Notes under the pieces: model-generated
Database searches by the model: none
Told to the model about the DNA's origin: nothing
What the model saw: the letters and a program-made list of their open reading frames with translations, nothing else
Program-made: the position numbers and the translations under genes
DNA from: an uncultured Bacilli bacterium
Lineage (GTDB): Bacteria; Bacillota_I; Bacilli_A; RF39; UBA660
Assembly (NCBI GenBank): GCA_947628235.1
Contig: CANQZC010000002.1
Coordinates: 62,001-126,000, forward strand
DNA length: 64,000 nt
Direction: 5' to 3'
Shown: one piece after another, positions 9,878 through 17,849 of the stretch
Layout: the number at the start of each line of letters is the position of its first letter
Numbering within the stretch: position 1 is the stretch's first letter

Positions 9878-10372
9878 ATGATTTGGATTTGGTTAGGCGT
9901 CGTTGTTTCGCTTTTATTAATAGAGTATATGTCAAAGAATTTTACAGCGATTTGTTTCGCGATTAGTGGAATGGTTGCTTGTGTGATGACGAAGTTTCAA
10001 GAAAAGTATAATATGCAGTTACTAGTCTTTTTAGTACTCGGTATTTTTCTCATTTTAGTTCTTCGCCCTGTCTTTTTAAAATGGTTAGAGAAAAAAAGAG
10101 AAAAGGTAGAAGTATCGCCCAAAGTAACGATTGTTTGTTTCTTTATTTTAGGAGTTATTACGACGATTTTCGCACCTATGAAAAACCTTTATCGTATCTG
10201 CTTTTCTATTGCTTTAGGTCTCTTTCTTTTATTAGGACTTATCATTTGTTATTGGAAGAAAAAAAGACATCCTAAAAAAGAACTAGAAAAGCATCCGGAA
10301 GAAGAGAAAAAGATAGTTTCCAAAAGGGAATCGACTTCCCATTCAAAAACGAAGAAAAAGAAGAAAAAGTGA
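9878..10372 (+). CDS. NfeD-like small membrane protein
   Basis: The 164-aa protein opens with MIWIWLGVVVSLLLIEYM, matching the first helix of NfeD family proteins (IWLG...IE), and retains a conserved LRP after the third helix. NfeD proteins usually end in an OB-fold. Here the second half is instead two further membrane segments and a highly basic Lys-rich tail, so this is a divergent or all-membrane relative. AGGTG precedes the ATG at 9878. Function uncertain; NfeD proteins are linked to membrane quality control with stomatin partners, none of which is seen here. Confidence 0.6.
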   Translation: MIWIWLGVVVSLLLIEYMSKNFTAICFAISGMVACVMTKFQEKYNMQLLVFLVLGIFLILVLRPVFLKWLEKKREKVEVSPKVTIVCFFILGVITTIFAPMKNLYRICFSIALGLFLLLGLIICYWKKKRHPKKELEKHPEEEKKIVSKRESTSHSKTKKKKKK

Positions 10373-10388
10373 GATTTTTCTTCTTTTG

Positions 10389-10397
10389 TGTTATAAT
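10389..10397 (+). promoter_or_regulatory. Extended -10 promoter of the hydrolase-murF-ddl group
   Basis: TGTTATAAT lies 17 nt before the hydrolase ATG at 10415; GGTGAT is the Shine-Dalgarno. Confidence 0.65.
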
Positions 10398-10414
10398 AAG
10401 ACTATGGTGATACA

Positions 10415-11146
10415 ATGCAAGAAAAGATAACAAATGGAATACATTATGTAGAGTATGGAAACAAAGAAGGAAAACCAATTCTTTTTTTGCATGGTTGGGG
10501 ACAAAATATAGAGATGATGAAACCGGTAGGCGATGGTCTTCAAAAAGATTATCGTATTCTCATTGTTGACTTACCAGGATTTGGAAAGAGTGAAGAACCA
10601 AAAACCGTCTGGACTTTATACGATTATGTCGAAGAACTTCATAAGTTGATGATGGCGTTAGGCGTTTCTCATCCAATTTTATTTGGACATTCTTTTGGAG
10701 GAAAAATCGCTCTTCTCTACGCTAGTAAATATCCGGTTTCAAAATTAGTCGTTTGTGGTAGTCCTTATCGGAAAGAAATAAAAAAAATATCCATGAAAAC
10801 AAAAATATTAAAAGGTCTAAAAAAAGTACCAGGATTGAATGCTTTATCAAACACAGCTAAAAAACATATTGGATCGAAAGACTATCGGGATGCGAGTCCA
10901 CGGATGCGAGAGATTTTAGTAGAACATGTCAATCTTGATATTACAGAAGAAGTAAAAAAAATTTCTTGTCCAACACTCATTATTTGGGGTACAAACGATG
11001 CGGCTGTTCCTTTAGAATGTGCGTATGAATTAGAGAAATACATTTCTGATGCTGGGGTTGTTATCTATCCAGAAGCTACGCATTATGCCTATTTAGAAAA
11101 CTTAAAAAAGACCATTAATGTAGTTCGTGTATTCATAGAAAGTTAG
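10415..11146 (+). CDS. Alpha/beta-fold hydrolase
   Basis: This 243-aa cytosolic protein has the oxyanion motif HGWGQN at residue 26, the nucleophile elbow GHSFGG at 91-96 (Ser93), an acid in GTNDAAVP and the catalytic His in THYAYLE. This is a complete Ser-Asp-His triad of the alpha/beta hydrolase (MhpC-like) superfamily, and the substrate cannot be inferred. The murF-like gene starts 8 nt after its stop and ddl follows, so it belongs to a cell-wall operon, possibly by accident of position. Confidence 0.85.
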   Translation: MQEKITNGIHYVEYGNKEGKPILFLHGWGQNIEMMKPVGDGLQKDYRILIVDLPGFGKSEEPKTVWTLYDYVEELHKLMMALGVSHPILFGHSFGGKIALLYASKYPVSKLVVCGSPYRKEIKKISMKTKILKGLKKVPGLNALSNTAKKHIGSKDYRDASPRMREILVEHVNLDITEEVKKISCPTLIIWGTNDAAVPLECAYELEKYISDAGVVIYPEATHYAYLENLKKTINVVRVFIES

Positions 11147-11154
11147 GTGATACG

Positions 11155-12738
11155 ATGGCGTTATTTCTCGCCTCAATCCTTCCATATGCGATGTTTTCTT
11201 TGTTTAAACTAAAGAAAGCGATTCATATGTTACAGCAAAATTATTATGATGAATCTAATCGTTACTTTCTTTGGATTTTAAAAAATCCACGAAAAGTTTG
11301 GTTAGAATTAGATATTACCTTTCCTTTATTAGGACTTTTATTCCTTTTAAAAGGAAATCTTTTATGTATTACTTTTGGTGTTTTTTATACATTATTAGCA
11401 GCCGAATATCATGTTCGGAGAAATCAAGAACAAGTTAAGAAACCACTCGTGGTAACGGCTCGTGTAAAACGATTGATGATAACGATATTCCTTCTTTATG
11501 TTATCATGATACTACCAATGATTCTTACTTTTGAAGAGGCAAGTATTCCTTTTTACTATCTTTATTTAGGACTGGTTTCTTACCTTAGTTATTTCTTAGT
11601 GATGTTAGCGAATTTCTGTAATCAACCAATTGAAAAATTCGTGTTCCTCTACTATCGTAAGAAGGCCATGAAAAAGATGGATATGATGAAGATTCCTGTC
11701 ATTGGAATTACTGGTAGTTATGGAAAAACAAGTAGTAAGAATATTATTTATGATATATTAAATGTAAAATACAATGCTTTTGTAAGTCCGAAAAACTTTA
11801 ATACACCTTATGGATTAATTCTTTCTATCAATAACTATTTAGATAAATTTGAAGATTATTTTATTGCCGAAATGGGAGCGTTTAAAGTAGGAGAAATCAA
11901 AAAGAATTGTGAGTTAATGAAACCTACTTATGGTGTTTTAACGGTGATAGGGGAAGCTCATTTAGAGAGTTTCGGTAGTCGTGAAAATATTCAAAAAGGA
12001 AAGTTTGAACTTGTAGAATCTCTTCCTAAAGATGGATTTGCTATCTTAAATGGAGATGATCCTTATCAAAGAAATTATAAGATTCGAAATCATTGCGGTA
12101 TTTACTGGATAGGAATTCATAACCATGAAGTAGATGCGTATGCGACGAATATTCGAACAACTTGGAAAGGAAGTTCCTTTGATATTAAGTTTCAAGGAGA
12201 CGATACTTTTTATCCATTTACGACAAAGTTATTAGGATATCACAATATCTATAATATTTTAGCGGGTGTTTTATTAGGTAGAAAACTAGGAATGAGTATT
12301 GCGGATTTAGAGCGTGGTGTTTCTAGAATTATGCCGATAGAACATCGATTAGAACTTAAAAAAGTGGGAAATCTAAATATTATAGATGATGCGTATAATT
12401 CTAATCCAGTAGGAGCTTCTATGGCGTTAGATGTCCTAGGAATGATGCCAGGAAAAAAGATTATAGTAACACCGGGAATGATTGAACTAGGAGAAAAGCA
12501 GTATGAAGAGAATAAACTTTTTGGACAGAAAATTGCATCTAAAGCAGATTATGTCATTTTAATTGGAAAAGAACAGACAAAACCTATTCTAGATGGATTA
12601 GAAGAAGAACATTTTAATCCAGATAAAATCCTTGTTTTAAACGATGTAAAAAGTGCTTTTCCAGTCATTCAAAGAATGCAAGAAGAAGAGACTTATGTCT
12701 TATTAGAAAACGATTTACCTGATTTATTTAACGAGTAA
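11155..12738 (+). CDS. murF: MurF-type Mur ligase with N-terminal membrane domain
   Basis: The C-terminal 345 residues form an ATP-dependent Mur ligase. GITGSYGKT at residues 184-192 is the P-loop, EMGAFKVGEI the following active-site segment, and IDDAYNSNP the MurF signature. MurF adds D-Ala-D-Ala to the UDP-MurNAc tripeptide. The first 180 residues contain about four to five transmembrane helices absent from classical MurF (about 450 aa), so this enzyme is predicted to be membrane-tethered. The ddl gene, which makes its substrate, starts 13 nt downstream. Identification as MurF is supported by both motif and neighbour. Confidence 0.85.
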   Translation: MALFLASILPYAMFSLFKLKKAIHMLQQNYYDESNRYFLWILKNPRKVWLELDITFPLLGLLFLLKGNLLCITFGVFYTLLAAEYHVRRNQEQVKKPLVVTARVKRLMITIFLLYVIMILPMILTFEEASIPFYYLYLGLVSYLSYFLVMLANFCNQPIEKFVFLYYRKKAMKKMDMMKIPVIGITGSYGKTSSKNIIYDILNVKYNAFVSPKNFNTPYGLILSINNYLDKFEDYFIAEMGAFKVGEIKKNCELMKPTYGVLTVIGEAHLESFGSRENIQKGKFELVESLPKDGFAILNGDDPYQRNYKIRNHCGIYWIGIHNHEVDAYATNIRTTWKGSSFDIKFQGDDTFYPFTTKLLGYHNIYNILAGVLLGRKLGMSIADLERGVSRIMPIEHRLELKKVGNLNIIDDAYNSNPVGASMALDVLGMMPGKKIIVTPGMIELGEKQYEENKLFGQKIASKADYVILIGKEQTKPILDGLEEEHFNPDKILVLNDVKSAFPVIQRMQEEETYVLLENDLPDLFNE

Positions 12739-12751
12739 AAGGAGTGATAAT

Positions 12752-13942
12752 ATGAAGATTAAAGTAGGTGTCATTTTTGGTGGAGAGACAGTAGAACATG
12801 AGGTTAGTATCATTTCTGCGTTACAAGCAATTGAAAATATGAATCGTGATAAATATGAAATTGTTCCTATCTATATAGCAAAAGATAGAACTTGGTATAC
12901 AGGACATATGCTTTTTGATATTGAAGTCTATAAAGATTTTAAAGATTTAAAGAAGTATGCAACTCCTTGTACATTAGTAACAAGGGGAGGAAAATTTTAT
13001 CTAGAACGCATGAAAGGATTCTTTCGTAAGACGATTACTGATTTAGATATCGCTTTTCCTATCGTACATGGAAATAATGTGGAGGATGGAACACTTCATG
13101 GATATTTAAAAACAGTAGGAATTCCTTTCGTTGGAAGTGGCGTTTTAGGATCTGCTTTAGGTCAAGATAAAGTGGTTATGAAACAAGTTTTTTCTTCTAT
13201 GAATTTACCAATTGTGGATTATGTATGGTTCTATGATACCGAATATACCGAGTCTTTTAACGATATTGAAAAAAGAATTGAAAGAATGGGATTTCCTGTC
13301 ATTGTAAAACCAGCTACATTAGGAAGTAGTGTCGGAATCTCTTTTGTAAAGGAAAGAAAAGACCTAGAAAAAGCCATTGAAGAGGCGATTCAGTACGATC
13401 AAAAAATTATCGTTGAAAAAGCCGTTTCTAACTTAGTAGAAGTAAACTGTAGTGTCTTTGGAAACTATTCTCATCAAGAGACAAGTGAAATTGAGGAAGT
13501 TTTATCTACGGAAGAGTTCTTAACTTATCAAGATAAATATATTGGAGGAAGTAAAGGAAAAGCTAGTAAAGGAATGGCTAGTGCGAGTAGAATTATTCCT
13601 GCTAGAATCGATGAAGCAACTGAAAAAGAAGTTCGGGAACTTGCTTGTGAAGTTTTCCGTGCTTTAAACTTAAGTGGGGTATGTCGGATAGATTTCTTAA
13701 TTGATAAAGAAACGAAGAAGGTTTATATCAATGAACCAAATACGATTCCTGGAAGTTTATCTTTCTATTTATGGGAACCAGCAGGAAAGAAATATCGTGA
13801 ACTTTTAGATGATTTACTTACTCTTGCTATTAAGGATTACAAAGAAAAATCAAAGAAAATTTACTCATTTGATACCAATATTTTAAGTGGCTATATAATG
13901 GGTAGTAAGGGATTAAAAGGAGCAAAAGGAAAGTTAAAATAA
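12752..13942 (+). CDS. ddl: D-alanine--D-alanine ligase
   Basis: This 396-aa ATP-grasp enzyme joins two D-Ala molecules for peptidoglycan. The N-terminal VIFGGETVEHEVSIISA matches the Ddl signature, KPATLGSSVGI is the ATP-binding loop, and the metal-binding end is IDFLIDKETKKVYINEPNT followed by IPGSLSFYLW. It is somewhat longer than typical Ddl (about 310-370 aa). The MurF-like ligase using the dipeptide lies just upstream. AGGAG precedes the ATG. Nothing indicates a D-Lac or D-Ser (Van) variant for certain. Confidence 0.92.
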   Translation: MKIKVGVIFGGETVEHEVSIISALQAIENMNRDKYEIVPIYIAKDRTWYTGHMLFDIEVYKDFKDLKKYATPCTLVTRGGKFYLERMKGFFRKTITDLDIAFPIVHGNNVEDGTLHGYLKTVGIPFVGSGVLGSALGQDKVVMKQVFSSMNLPIVDYVWFYDTEYTESFNDIEKRIERMGFPVIVKPATLGSSVGISFVKERKDLEKAIEEAIQYDQKIIVEKAVSNLVEVNCSVFGNYSHQETSEIEEVLSTEEFLTYQDKYIGGSKGKASKGMASASRIIPARIDEATEKEVRELACEVFRALNLSGVCRIDFLIDKETKKVYINEPNTIPGSLSFYLWEPAGKKYRELLDDLLTLAIKDYKEKSKKIYSFDTNILSGYIMGSKGLKGAKGKLK

Positions 13943-13968
13943 CTATCAAGGAAATGTAAACAAAAAGA

Positions 13969-13992
13969 AAAAGAAGCTAGACTTCTTTTTTT
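13969..13992 (+). terminator. Terminator after ddl
   Basis: AAGAAG, loop CTAGA, CTTCTT and a run of T residues. Confidence 0.65.
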
Positions 13993-14006
13993 GTTCTTTT
14001 TTAATA

Positions 14007-14015
14007 TGATATAAT
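14007..14015 (+). promoter_or_regulatory. Extended -10 promoter of the DUF3048 gene
   Basis: TGATATAAT, 22 nt before the ATG at 14037. Confidence 0.65.
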
Positions 14016-14036
14016 GAACTAGAAAGTGGGGATAAC

Positions 14037-15104
14037 ATGAAACCAAAAAGAAAGAAGAAAAAAAGTGGAAAAGTTTTTCTCCTTCTCTTCATCGTAGTGC
14101 TTTTAGGAGTAGGTGCTTTTACTGCTGTTCATTTGCTTTCTAAAAAGCCAGAAGAAACAAAGAAGGAAGAGAAGAAGGAAGAAACAATCGTCGAGGAAAA
14201 GAAATTACAGATTGTTGATCCAGAATCGAAAAGTCGTAATATTGCTGTTATGTATAACAATATCTCAACAGTTTGGGGATATCAATCTGGTCTACAAGAT
14301 GCTTACCTTGTCTATGAGATGTTAGTGGAAGGTGGCTATACAAGACTTATGGCAATCTTTAAAGATAAAGATACTGCTCGGATAGGAAGTGTTCGTAGTT
14401 CTCGTCCATATTTCTTAGATTATGCTTTAGAAAATGATGCGATGTATGTCCATTTTGGAGGAAGTACGAAAGCTTATTCAGACATTAAGAGTTTAGGAAT
14501 TAATAACATGGATGGAATGAGTTATAGTGCTGGATACTGGCGTGATAAGTCTTTAGGACTCGCTACTGAGCATACTGCCTTTACATCGATGGAAAGAATT
14601 CAAAAAGGCGCTACGAAGTATAACTATCGAACTACAACAGATCAAAAATTATTATTAAACTATAGTGTGGATGAAATTGACTTATCTACTTTAGAAGGAG
14701 CCATTCCTGCGAATAAAGTATATCTTAGTTTCTCTAGTAGTAGGTCTACTACCTTTGAATACGATAGTGTAAATAAAGTATATTTGCGTTCACAAGGAAC
14801 AGCAAAAGGAAATTATTCCCATGAAGATTATGAAACCAAAAAACAATATACAGCTAAAAATATTATCATGTATCAAATTCCAACAAAGACAATTGATTCT
14901 AAAGGAAGACAAGAAATGAATACGACAGGAGCAGGAGAGGGATACTTTATTACGAATGGATATGCTGTTCCTATTACTTGGGAAAAGAGAACTAGAAGTT
15001 CTCAAACCATCTATCGTTTATATAGTGGTGAAGAAATCAAAGTAAACGATGGAAATACCTATATTGAAATTCAACCAACAGGAAAGAAATGGACCATTGA
15101 ATAG
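14037..15104 (+). CDS. DUF3048 (YerB-like) membrane-anchored protein
   Basis: The 355-aa protein has a Lys-rich N-terminus and one membrane helix at about residues 14-34, then a Lys/Glu linker and an extracellular DUF3048 domain. Phrases such as IAVMYNN, AYLVYEMLVEGGYTRLMAIF and RIGSVRSSRPYFLDYA are characteristic of the YerB family. YerB is a surface lipoprotein of unknown function; this member is held by a transmembrane anchor rather than a lipobox. Single-gene unit with its own promoter and GGGG Shine-Dalgarno. Confidence 0.85.
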   Translation: MKPKRKKKKSGKVFLLLFIVVLLGVGAFTAVHLLSKKPEETKKEEKKEETIVEEKKLQIVDPESKSRNIAVMYNNISTVWGYQSGLQDAYLVYEMLVEGGYTRLMAIFKDKDTARIGSVRSSRPYFLDYALENDAMYVHFGGSTKAYSDIKSLGINNMDGMSYSAGYWRDKSLGLATEHTAFTSMERIQKGATKYNYRTTTDQKLLLNYSVDEIDLSTLEGAIPANKVYLSFSSSRSTTFEYDSVNKVYLRSQGTAKGNYSHEDYETKKQYTAKNIIMYQIPTKTIDSKGRQEMNTTGAGEGYFITNGYAVPITWEKRTRSSQTIYRLYSGEEIKVNDGNTYIEIQPTGKKWTIE

Positions 15105-15132
15105 ATAGTCAATTTGCTATTTTTATTCATTG

Positions 15133-15141
15133 TGGTATAAT
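15133..15141 (+). promoter_or_regulatory. Extended -10 promoter of the HD-domain gene
   Basis: TGGTATAAT followed by GAGGAGAG and the ATG at 15166. Confidence 0.65.
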
Positions 15142-15165
15142 GTTGATGTTTGAGGAGAGAGAAAA

Positions 15166-15687
15166 ATGGACAGAATAATTCAAGATGAAGAATACAATGA
15201 TATCGTTTCTTCCATCTTATCCAAGAAAGAATTTAGTGAGCAAATGAAACAGATAAAACACCATGATAGTACGCGACTAAATCATTTATTAAAGGTATCT
15301 TATTATTCTTATAAGATTGCAAAATATTTACGATTAGATTATCAAGAAGTAGCTCGTGCTGGACTTCTTCATGACTTTTATTTAGATAGTGTTTATGATC
15401 AGGATACAATCAAAGATAAAGTATTACTTTATACGATGAGACACCCTGCAGATGCTGTAGAAAATGCGAAGGAATATTTCCAACTCAGTGAAAAAGAGGA
15501 AGATATTATTCGTACGCATATGTTTCCTTTAGATGTAAAAGTACCTAAGTATGCAGAAAGTTGGGTAGTCAATATCGTGGATAAGGGAATTAGTACCGTG
15601 GAGTTTGGACATAAGTTTAGTCATCAGTTATCTTATATGGTAAATTTATACTTAATTATATTTTTATACATGATGAGAATAGGTTAG
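15166..15687 (+). CDS. HD-domain phosphohydrolase-like protein
   Basis: This 173-aa cytosolic protein has the metal-binding pattern of HD hydrolases: H in SYYSYK upstream helix context, HD in GLLHDFYLD, and a distal H in IIRTHMFPL with D in NIVDK. The nucleotide or other phosphoester substrate is unknown. The C-terminus runs into a terminator hairpin whose stem overlaps the last codons and stop, which is compact but plausible. The end LYLIIFLYMMRIG is hydrophobic and may be natural rather than a frameshift. Confidence 0.75.
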   Translation: MDRIIQDEEYNDIVSSILSKKEFSEQMKQIKHHDSTRLNHLLKVSYYSYKIAKYLRLDYQEVARAGLLHDFYLDSVYDQDTIKDKVLLYTMRHPADAVENAKEYFQLSEKEEDIIRTHMFPLDVKVPKYAESWVVNIVDKGISTVEFGHKFSHQLSYMVNLYLIIFLYMMRIG

Positions 15688-15705
15688 AAACTATTCTCTT
15701 TTTCT
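15675..15705 (+). terminator. Terminator overlapping the HD gene stop codon
   Basis: GAGAATAG, 8-nt loop, CTATTCTC and CTTTTTC; the stem begins before the stop at 15687. Confidence 0.75.
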
Positions 15706-15727
15706 TTACAAAGAAACGAAAAAAAAT

Positions 15728-15733
15728 TATAAT
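15728..15733 (+). promoter_or_regulatory. -10 box of the 15751 gene
   Basis: TATAAT, then GGTGG. The ATG at 15751 is therefore preferred over the GTG at 15742. Confidence 0.55.
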
Positions 15734-15750
15734 GTTAATAGGTGGTTTTG

Positions 15751-16374
15751 ATGTTGAAGTTAGAAGAGTATGCAATGTACAGTTTAGAAGAAATAGAAGC
15801 AGAACCTAACGATATCTTAAGACATCAACTACTTACTTTACGCAATTTTGATATTCAAAAATTATGTGAAGATCACTTTGCTAGAAAGATTGTAGAATCT
15901 TGTTATCAATGTTCTATCTACGAGATAGAAGAGACTTTAGAACTTGCTTCTTATCATCATGAAAGTCAATCCTTATTTCCAGGACAGATTGTTCTTTTAT
16001 ATCCTAGAATTACCGAACAAAAGGCAAGTAGAGAAATTACTTGTGACATCTATGGAGGAAGAATTCGTATCGGCAGTTACTATTTACGATATCAAGCTTT
16101 TATGGATAATCTAACGAATGGAAAAAAGTATGTCTTAAAAAGACCTTGGGTTGCTGAAATTGGAACTTATGACTTTTTTCCAAAGGATATTTCTGAGATG
16201 GATCATCTAGATATTGCCCTTCGTAACTCTTATGATTTAGATTCTAGTTATTCTCCATATGATTATTATGCGATTTCTACAAGAATCGGGGATGGTGTAC
16301 AAGTGACTACGCTAGGACCTAAGAACAAAGTTCGTAAGAAAATTCGTGAGCAAAGAAAAAAATTAGGTCTCTAA
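15751..16374 (+). CDS. Conserved-looking protein of unknown function
   Basis: I do not recognise this 207-aa soluble protein. It has no signal peptide or membrane segment. The N-terminal third is helical and acidic, with a CYQC pair. The middle contains the beta-rich stretch REITCDIYGGRIRIGSYYLRY, and the C-terminus is basic (KVRKKIREQRKKLGL), which would suit RNA or DNA contact. The start is set at 15751 by GGTGG and the -10 box. It lies just before tRNA-Arg on the same strand, which may be coincidence. Confidence 0.7.
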   Translation: MLKLEEYAMYSLEEIEAEPNDILRHQLLTLRNFDIQKLCEDHFARKIVESCYQCSIYEIEETLELASYHHESQSLFPGQIVLLYPRITEQKASREITCDIYGGRIRIGSYYLRYQAFMDNLTNGKKYVLKRPWVAEIGTYDFFPKDISEMDHLDIALRNSYDLDSSYSPYDYYAISTRIGDGVQVTTLGPKNKVRKKIREQRKKLGL

Positions 16375-16381
16375 TTTTCTT

Positions 16382-16457
16382 CTCCTCATAGCATATTTGG
16401 ATAGTGCGCGCCCCTCCTAAGGGTGAAAGGCAGGTTCGAATCCTGCTGGGGAGACCA
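16382..16457 (+). tRNA. tRNA-Arg (anticodon CCT)
   Basis: It folds as a complete cloverleaf. The acceptor CTCCTCA pairs with TGGGGAG, discriminator A and CCA are encoded, the D stem is GCAT/GTGC, the anticodon stem CGCCC/GGGTG carries loop CTCCTAA (anticodon CCT, decoding AGG), and the T arm is GCAGG-TTCGAAT-CCTGC. It starts 7 nt after the upstream stop codon. Confidence 0.95.
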
Positions 16458-16468
16458 TTTTGCTTATA

Positions 16469-16495
16469 AACCCTTTATTTTAAAGGGTTTTATTT
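16469..16495 (+). terminator. Terminator after tRNA-Arg(CCT)
   Basis: AACCCTTT, loop ATTTT, AAAGGGTT then TTATTTTTC. Confidence 0.8.
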
Positions 16496-16513
16496 TTCTC
16501 TTTGGTTAGTCAG

Positions 16514-16542
16514 TTGACATTTGTTTTTATAAGTGATACGAT
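16514..16542 (+). promoter_or_regulatory. Strong promoter of the small RNA
   Basis: Consensus TTGACA, 17-nt spacer, extended -10 TGATACGAT. No reading frame follows before a terminator, so it drives an RNA. Confidence 0.8.
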
Positions 16543-16545
16543 AAT

Positions 16546-16683
16546 CTAGGAGTTGGGGGTAAACCCAACGCCTAGATGTTGTAACCTTAGTTAATCTCTT
16601 TAACCTGGATACACTAAGGCTATTTTTATTTTTCCAGACTGGCAAGACCAGTATAGAAAGAATCCCTTTTTAGGGATTTTTTC
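16546..16683 (+). ncRNA. Unassigned structured small RNA, about 135 nt
   Basis: The region lies between a consensus promoter and a clean terminator and has no ORF. Three hairpins can be drawn: CTAGG-A-GTTGGG closing on CCCAAC-G-CCTAG with loop GGTAAA; CCTTAG...CTAAGG enclosing GTTAA/TTAAC; and ACTGG-CAAG-ACCAGT. I checked for SRP (no GGAAGCAGCC loop), tmRNA, 6S rod and common riboswitch cores and matched none. The next gene has its own promoter, so it could be a stand-alone RNA or a leader. Family unknown. Confidence 0.7.
16661..16683 (+). terminator. Terminator of the small RNA
   Basis: AATCCCT, loop TTTT, AGGGATT, then T residues. Confidence 0.85.
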
Positions 16684-16715
16684 GTGTGGAAAAGGATGCC
16701 TTTCCAAGAGATTTA

Positions 16716-16724
16716 TGATATACT
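16716..16724 (+). promoter_or_regulatory. Extended -10 promoter of the 16748 gene
   Basis: TGATATACT; the longer frame's ATG at 16715 sits on it, so translation starts at 16748 behind AGGTGAG. Confidence 0.7.
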
Positions 16725-16747
16725 TAAGAAGAATAGTAGGTGAGTCT

Positions 16748-17743
16748 ATGGAACCAAAGAAAGGAAAATGGAATCTAGGAGATATACTTTTCTTTCTCCT
16801 CCTTTTTGGAATCCTTCTTTTTTTAATTCCTTTTTATTCCTCTTTAGGAGAAATTTTTTGGTTAGCAGTTCAATTTGAAGTAGGAACAGATACCTATATC
16901 AGTATTTTAGGGTTTCTTTTATGTGTCTTTATTCTATTTTTAGGAATAAAGCATAAGAATAGTATTACGAAGATTTTTTCGCTTCTACTTGCCTTTGTCT
17001 TTTTGTTAGGCCCTTTTTGGGGATATTTTGAAGAAAAGCCTTATCTCAATCAGATATTCTCTAGTTATCGCTTTAAAAAGATTAAAGTGATCCCTCCCGA
17101 AGAATGTGAGTTAGATAAGAATGTACAGGAACATATTTCTAACAAGTTAGAACAAGAATATGGCGAAGATATGCACATAGATGTGGAAACAATGAAACCG
17201 ACTAATACAAGGAAATCTGTCAAAGATAAAATCCGTTGTATGCCATCTCATACGCATTATACATATTTGATTGAATATAAAGATACGGCGGGAGAAAAAA
17301 GAACAATTGTCTATGATGGAAAAGATACTTTCTATGATAATATGTTAGAAGATTCGTTTGAAATTACTTATGCTAGTGTAGGAGCTTATTTTAAACAAAC
17401 TTCTACGGAGAGAAATGTTAGTTATCGGTTTTATCTTTATAAAGATAAAAAACTAGTAGAAATGACAAGAGGAAATGTCATTTCTGAAAAACTTTCTTTT
17501 CCTTATCCTTCCGAGGTATCGATTCAAAACTTCAATCAAGATACGAGAATGGTTTTAGATATTACCTTTAGTATCTTAGTAAAACAAGCAGAAGCACATA
17601 GCAGAGTGGAGAAGTTAGAAGAGGAGACAAGATACCCACTTCATGCCATTATTCACTATGGAAAAACAGTAGAGTATTATGCCGGGGGAAAATGGTATTC
17701 TAGCGAAGCTGATTTTTTAAAGAAATTAGAGGATAACAATTAA
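16748..17743 (+). CDS. Membrane protein with extracellular domain, function unknown
   Basis: The 331-aa protein has three hydrophobic helices in the first 95 residues (about 14-34, 46-70 and 76-92), then a soluble region predicted outside the cell. A CysX~50Cys pair (PPEECELD and KIRCMPS) could form a disulfide. No family is recognised. It lies downstream of the structured small RNA but has a separate promoter. The end HAIIHYGKTVEYYAGGKWYS is beta-rich. Confidence 0.7.
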   Translation: MEPKKGKWNLGDILFFLLLFGILLFLIPFYSSLGEIFWLAVQFEVGTDTYISILGFLLCVFILFLGIKHKNSITKIFSLLLAFVFLLGPFWGYFEEKPYLNQIFSSYRFKKIKVIPPEECELDKNVQEHISNKLEQEYGEDMHIDVETMKPTNTRKSVKDKIRCMPSHTHYTYLIEYKDTAGEKRTIVYDGKDTFYDNMLEDSFEITYASVGAYFKQTSTERNVSYRFYLYKDKKLVEMTRGNVISEKLSFPYPSEVSIQNFNQDTRMVLDITFSILVKQAEAHSRVEKLEEETRYPLHAIIHYGKTVEYYAGGKWYSSEADFLKKLEDNN

Positions 17744-17775
17744 TATTTTTTAATAGAAATTTCACCTTTTTTTGG

Positions 17776-17804
17776 TTGACAGTAAAAGGGGAGAATGTTA
17801 CAAT
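17776..17804 (+). promoter_or_regulatory. Near-consensus promoter of the ABC transporter
   Basis: TTGACA, 17-nt spacer, extended -10 TGTTACAAT. Confidence 0.75.
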
Positions 17805-17849
17805 TAGATAGGTATAAATGGTAATAACAAGAGAGAAAGGATGATTCTC

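Noticed and set aside
15640-15687. Frameshift at the end of the HD-domain gene
   Set aside because: The terminator begins inside the last codons and no continuation of the domain is visible in other frames.
15728-15741. Another copy of the NAD operator before the 15751 gene
   Set aside because: Only TATAATGTTAATA is shared; the left half of the palindrome is missing (about 11 of 15 matches).
16546-16683. SRP RNA, 6S RNA, TPP or guanidine riboswitch
   Set aside because: The conserved cores (SRP tetraloop stem, 6S open bubble, TPP CTGAGA plus CCAGCG block, ykkC segments) are not present.
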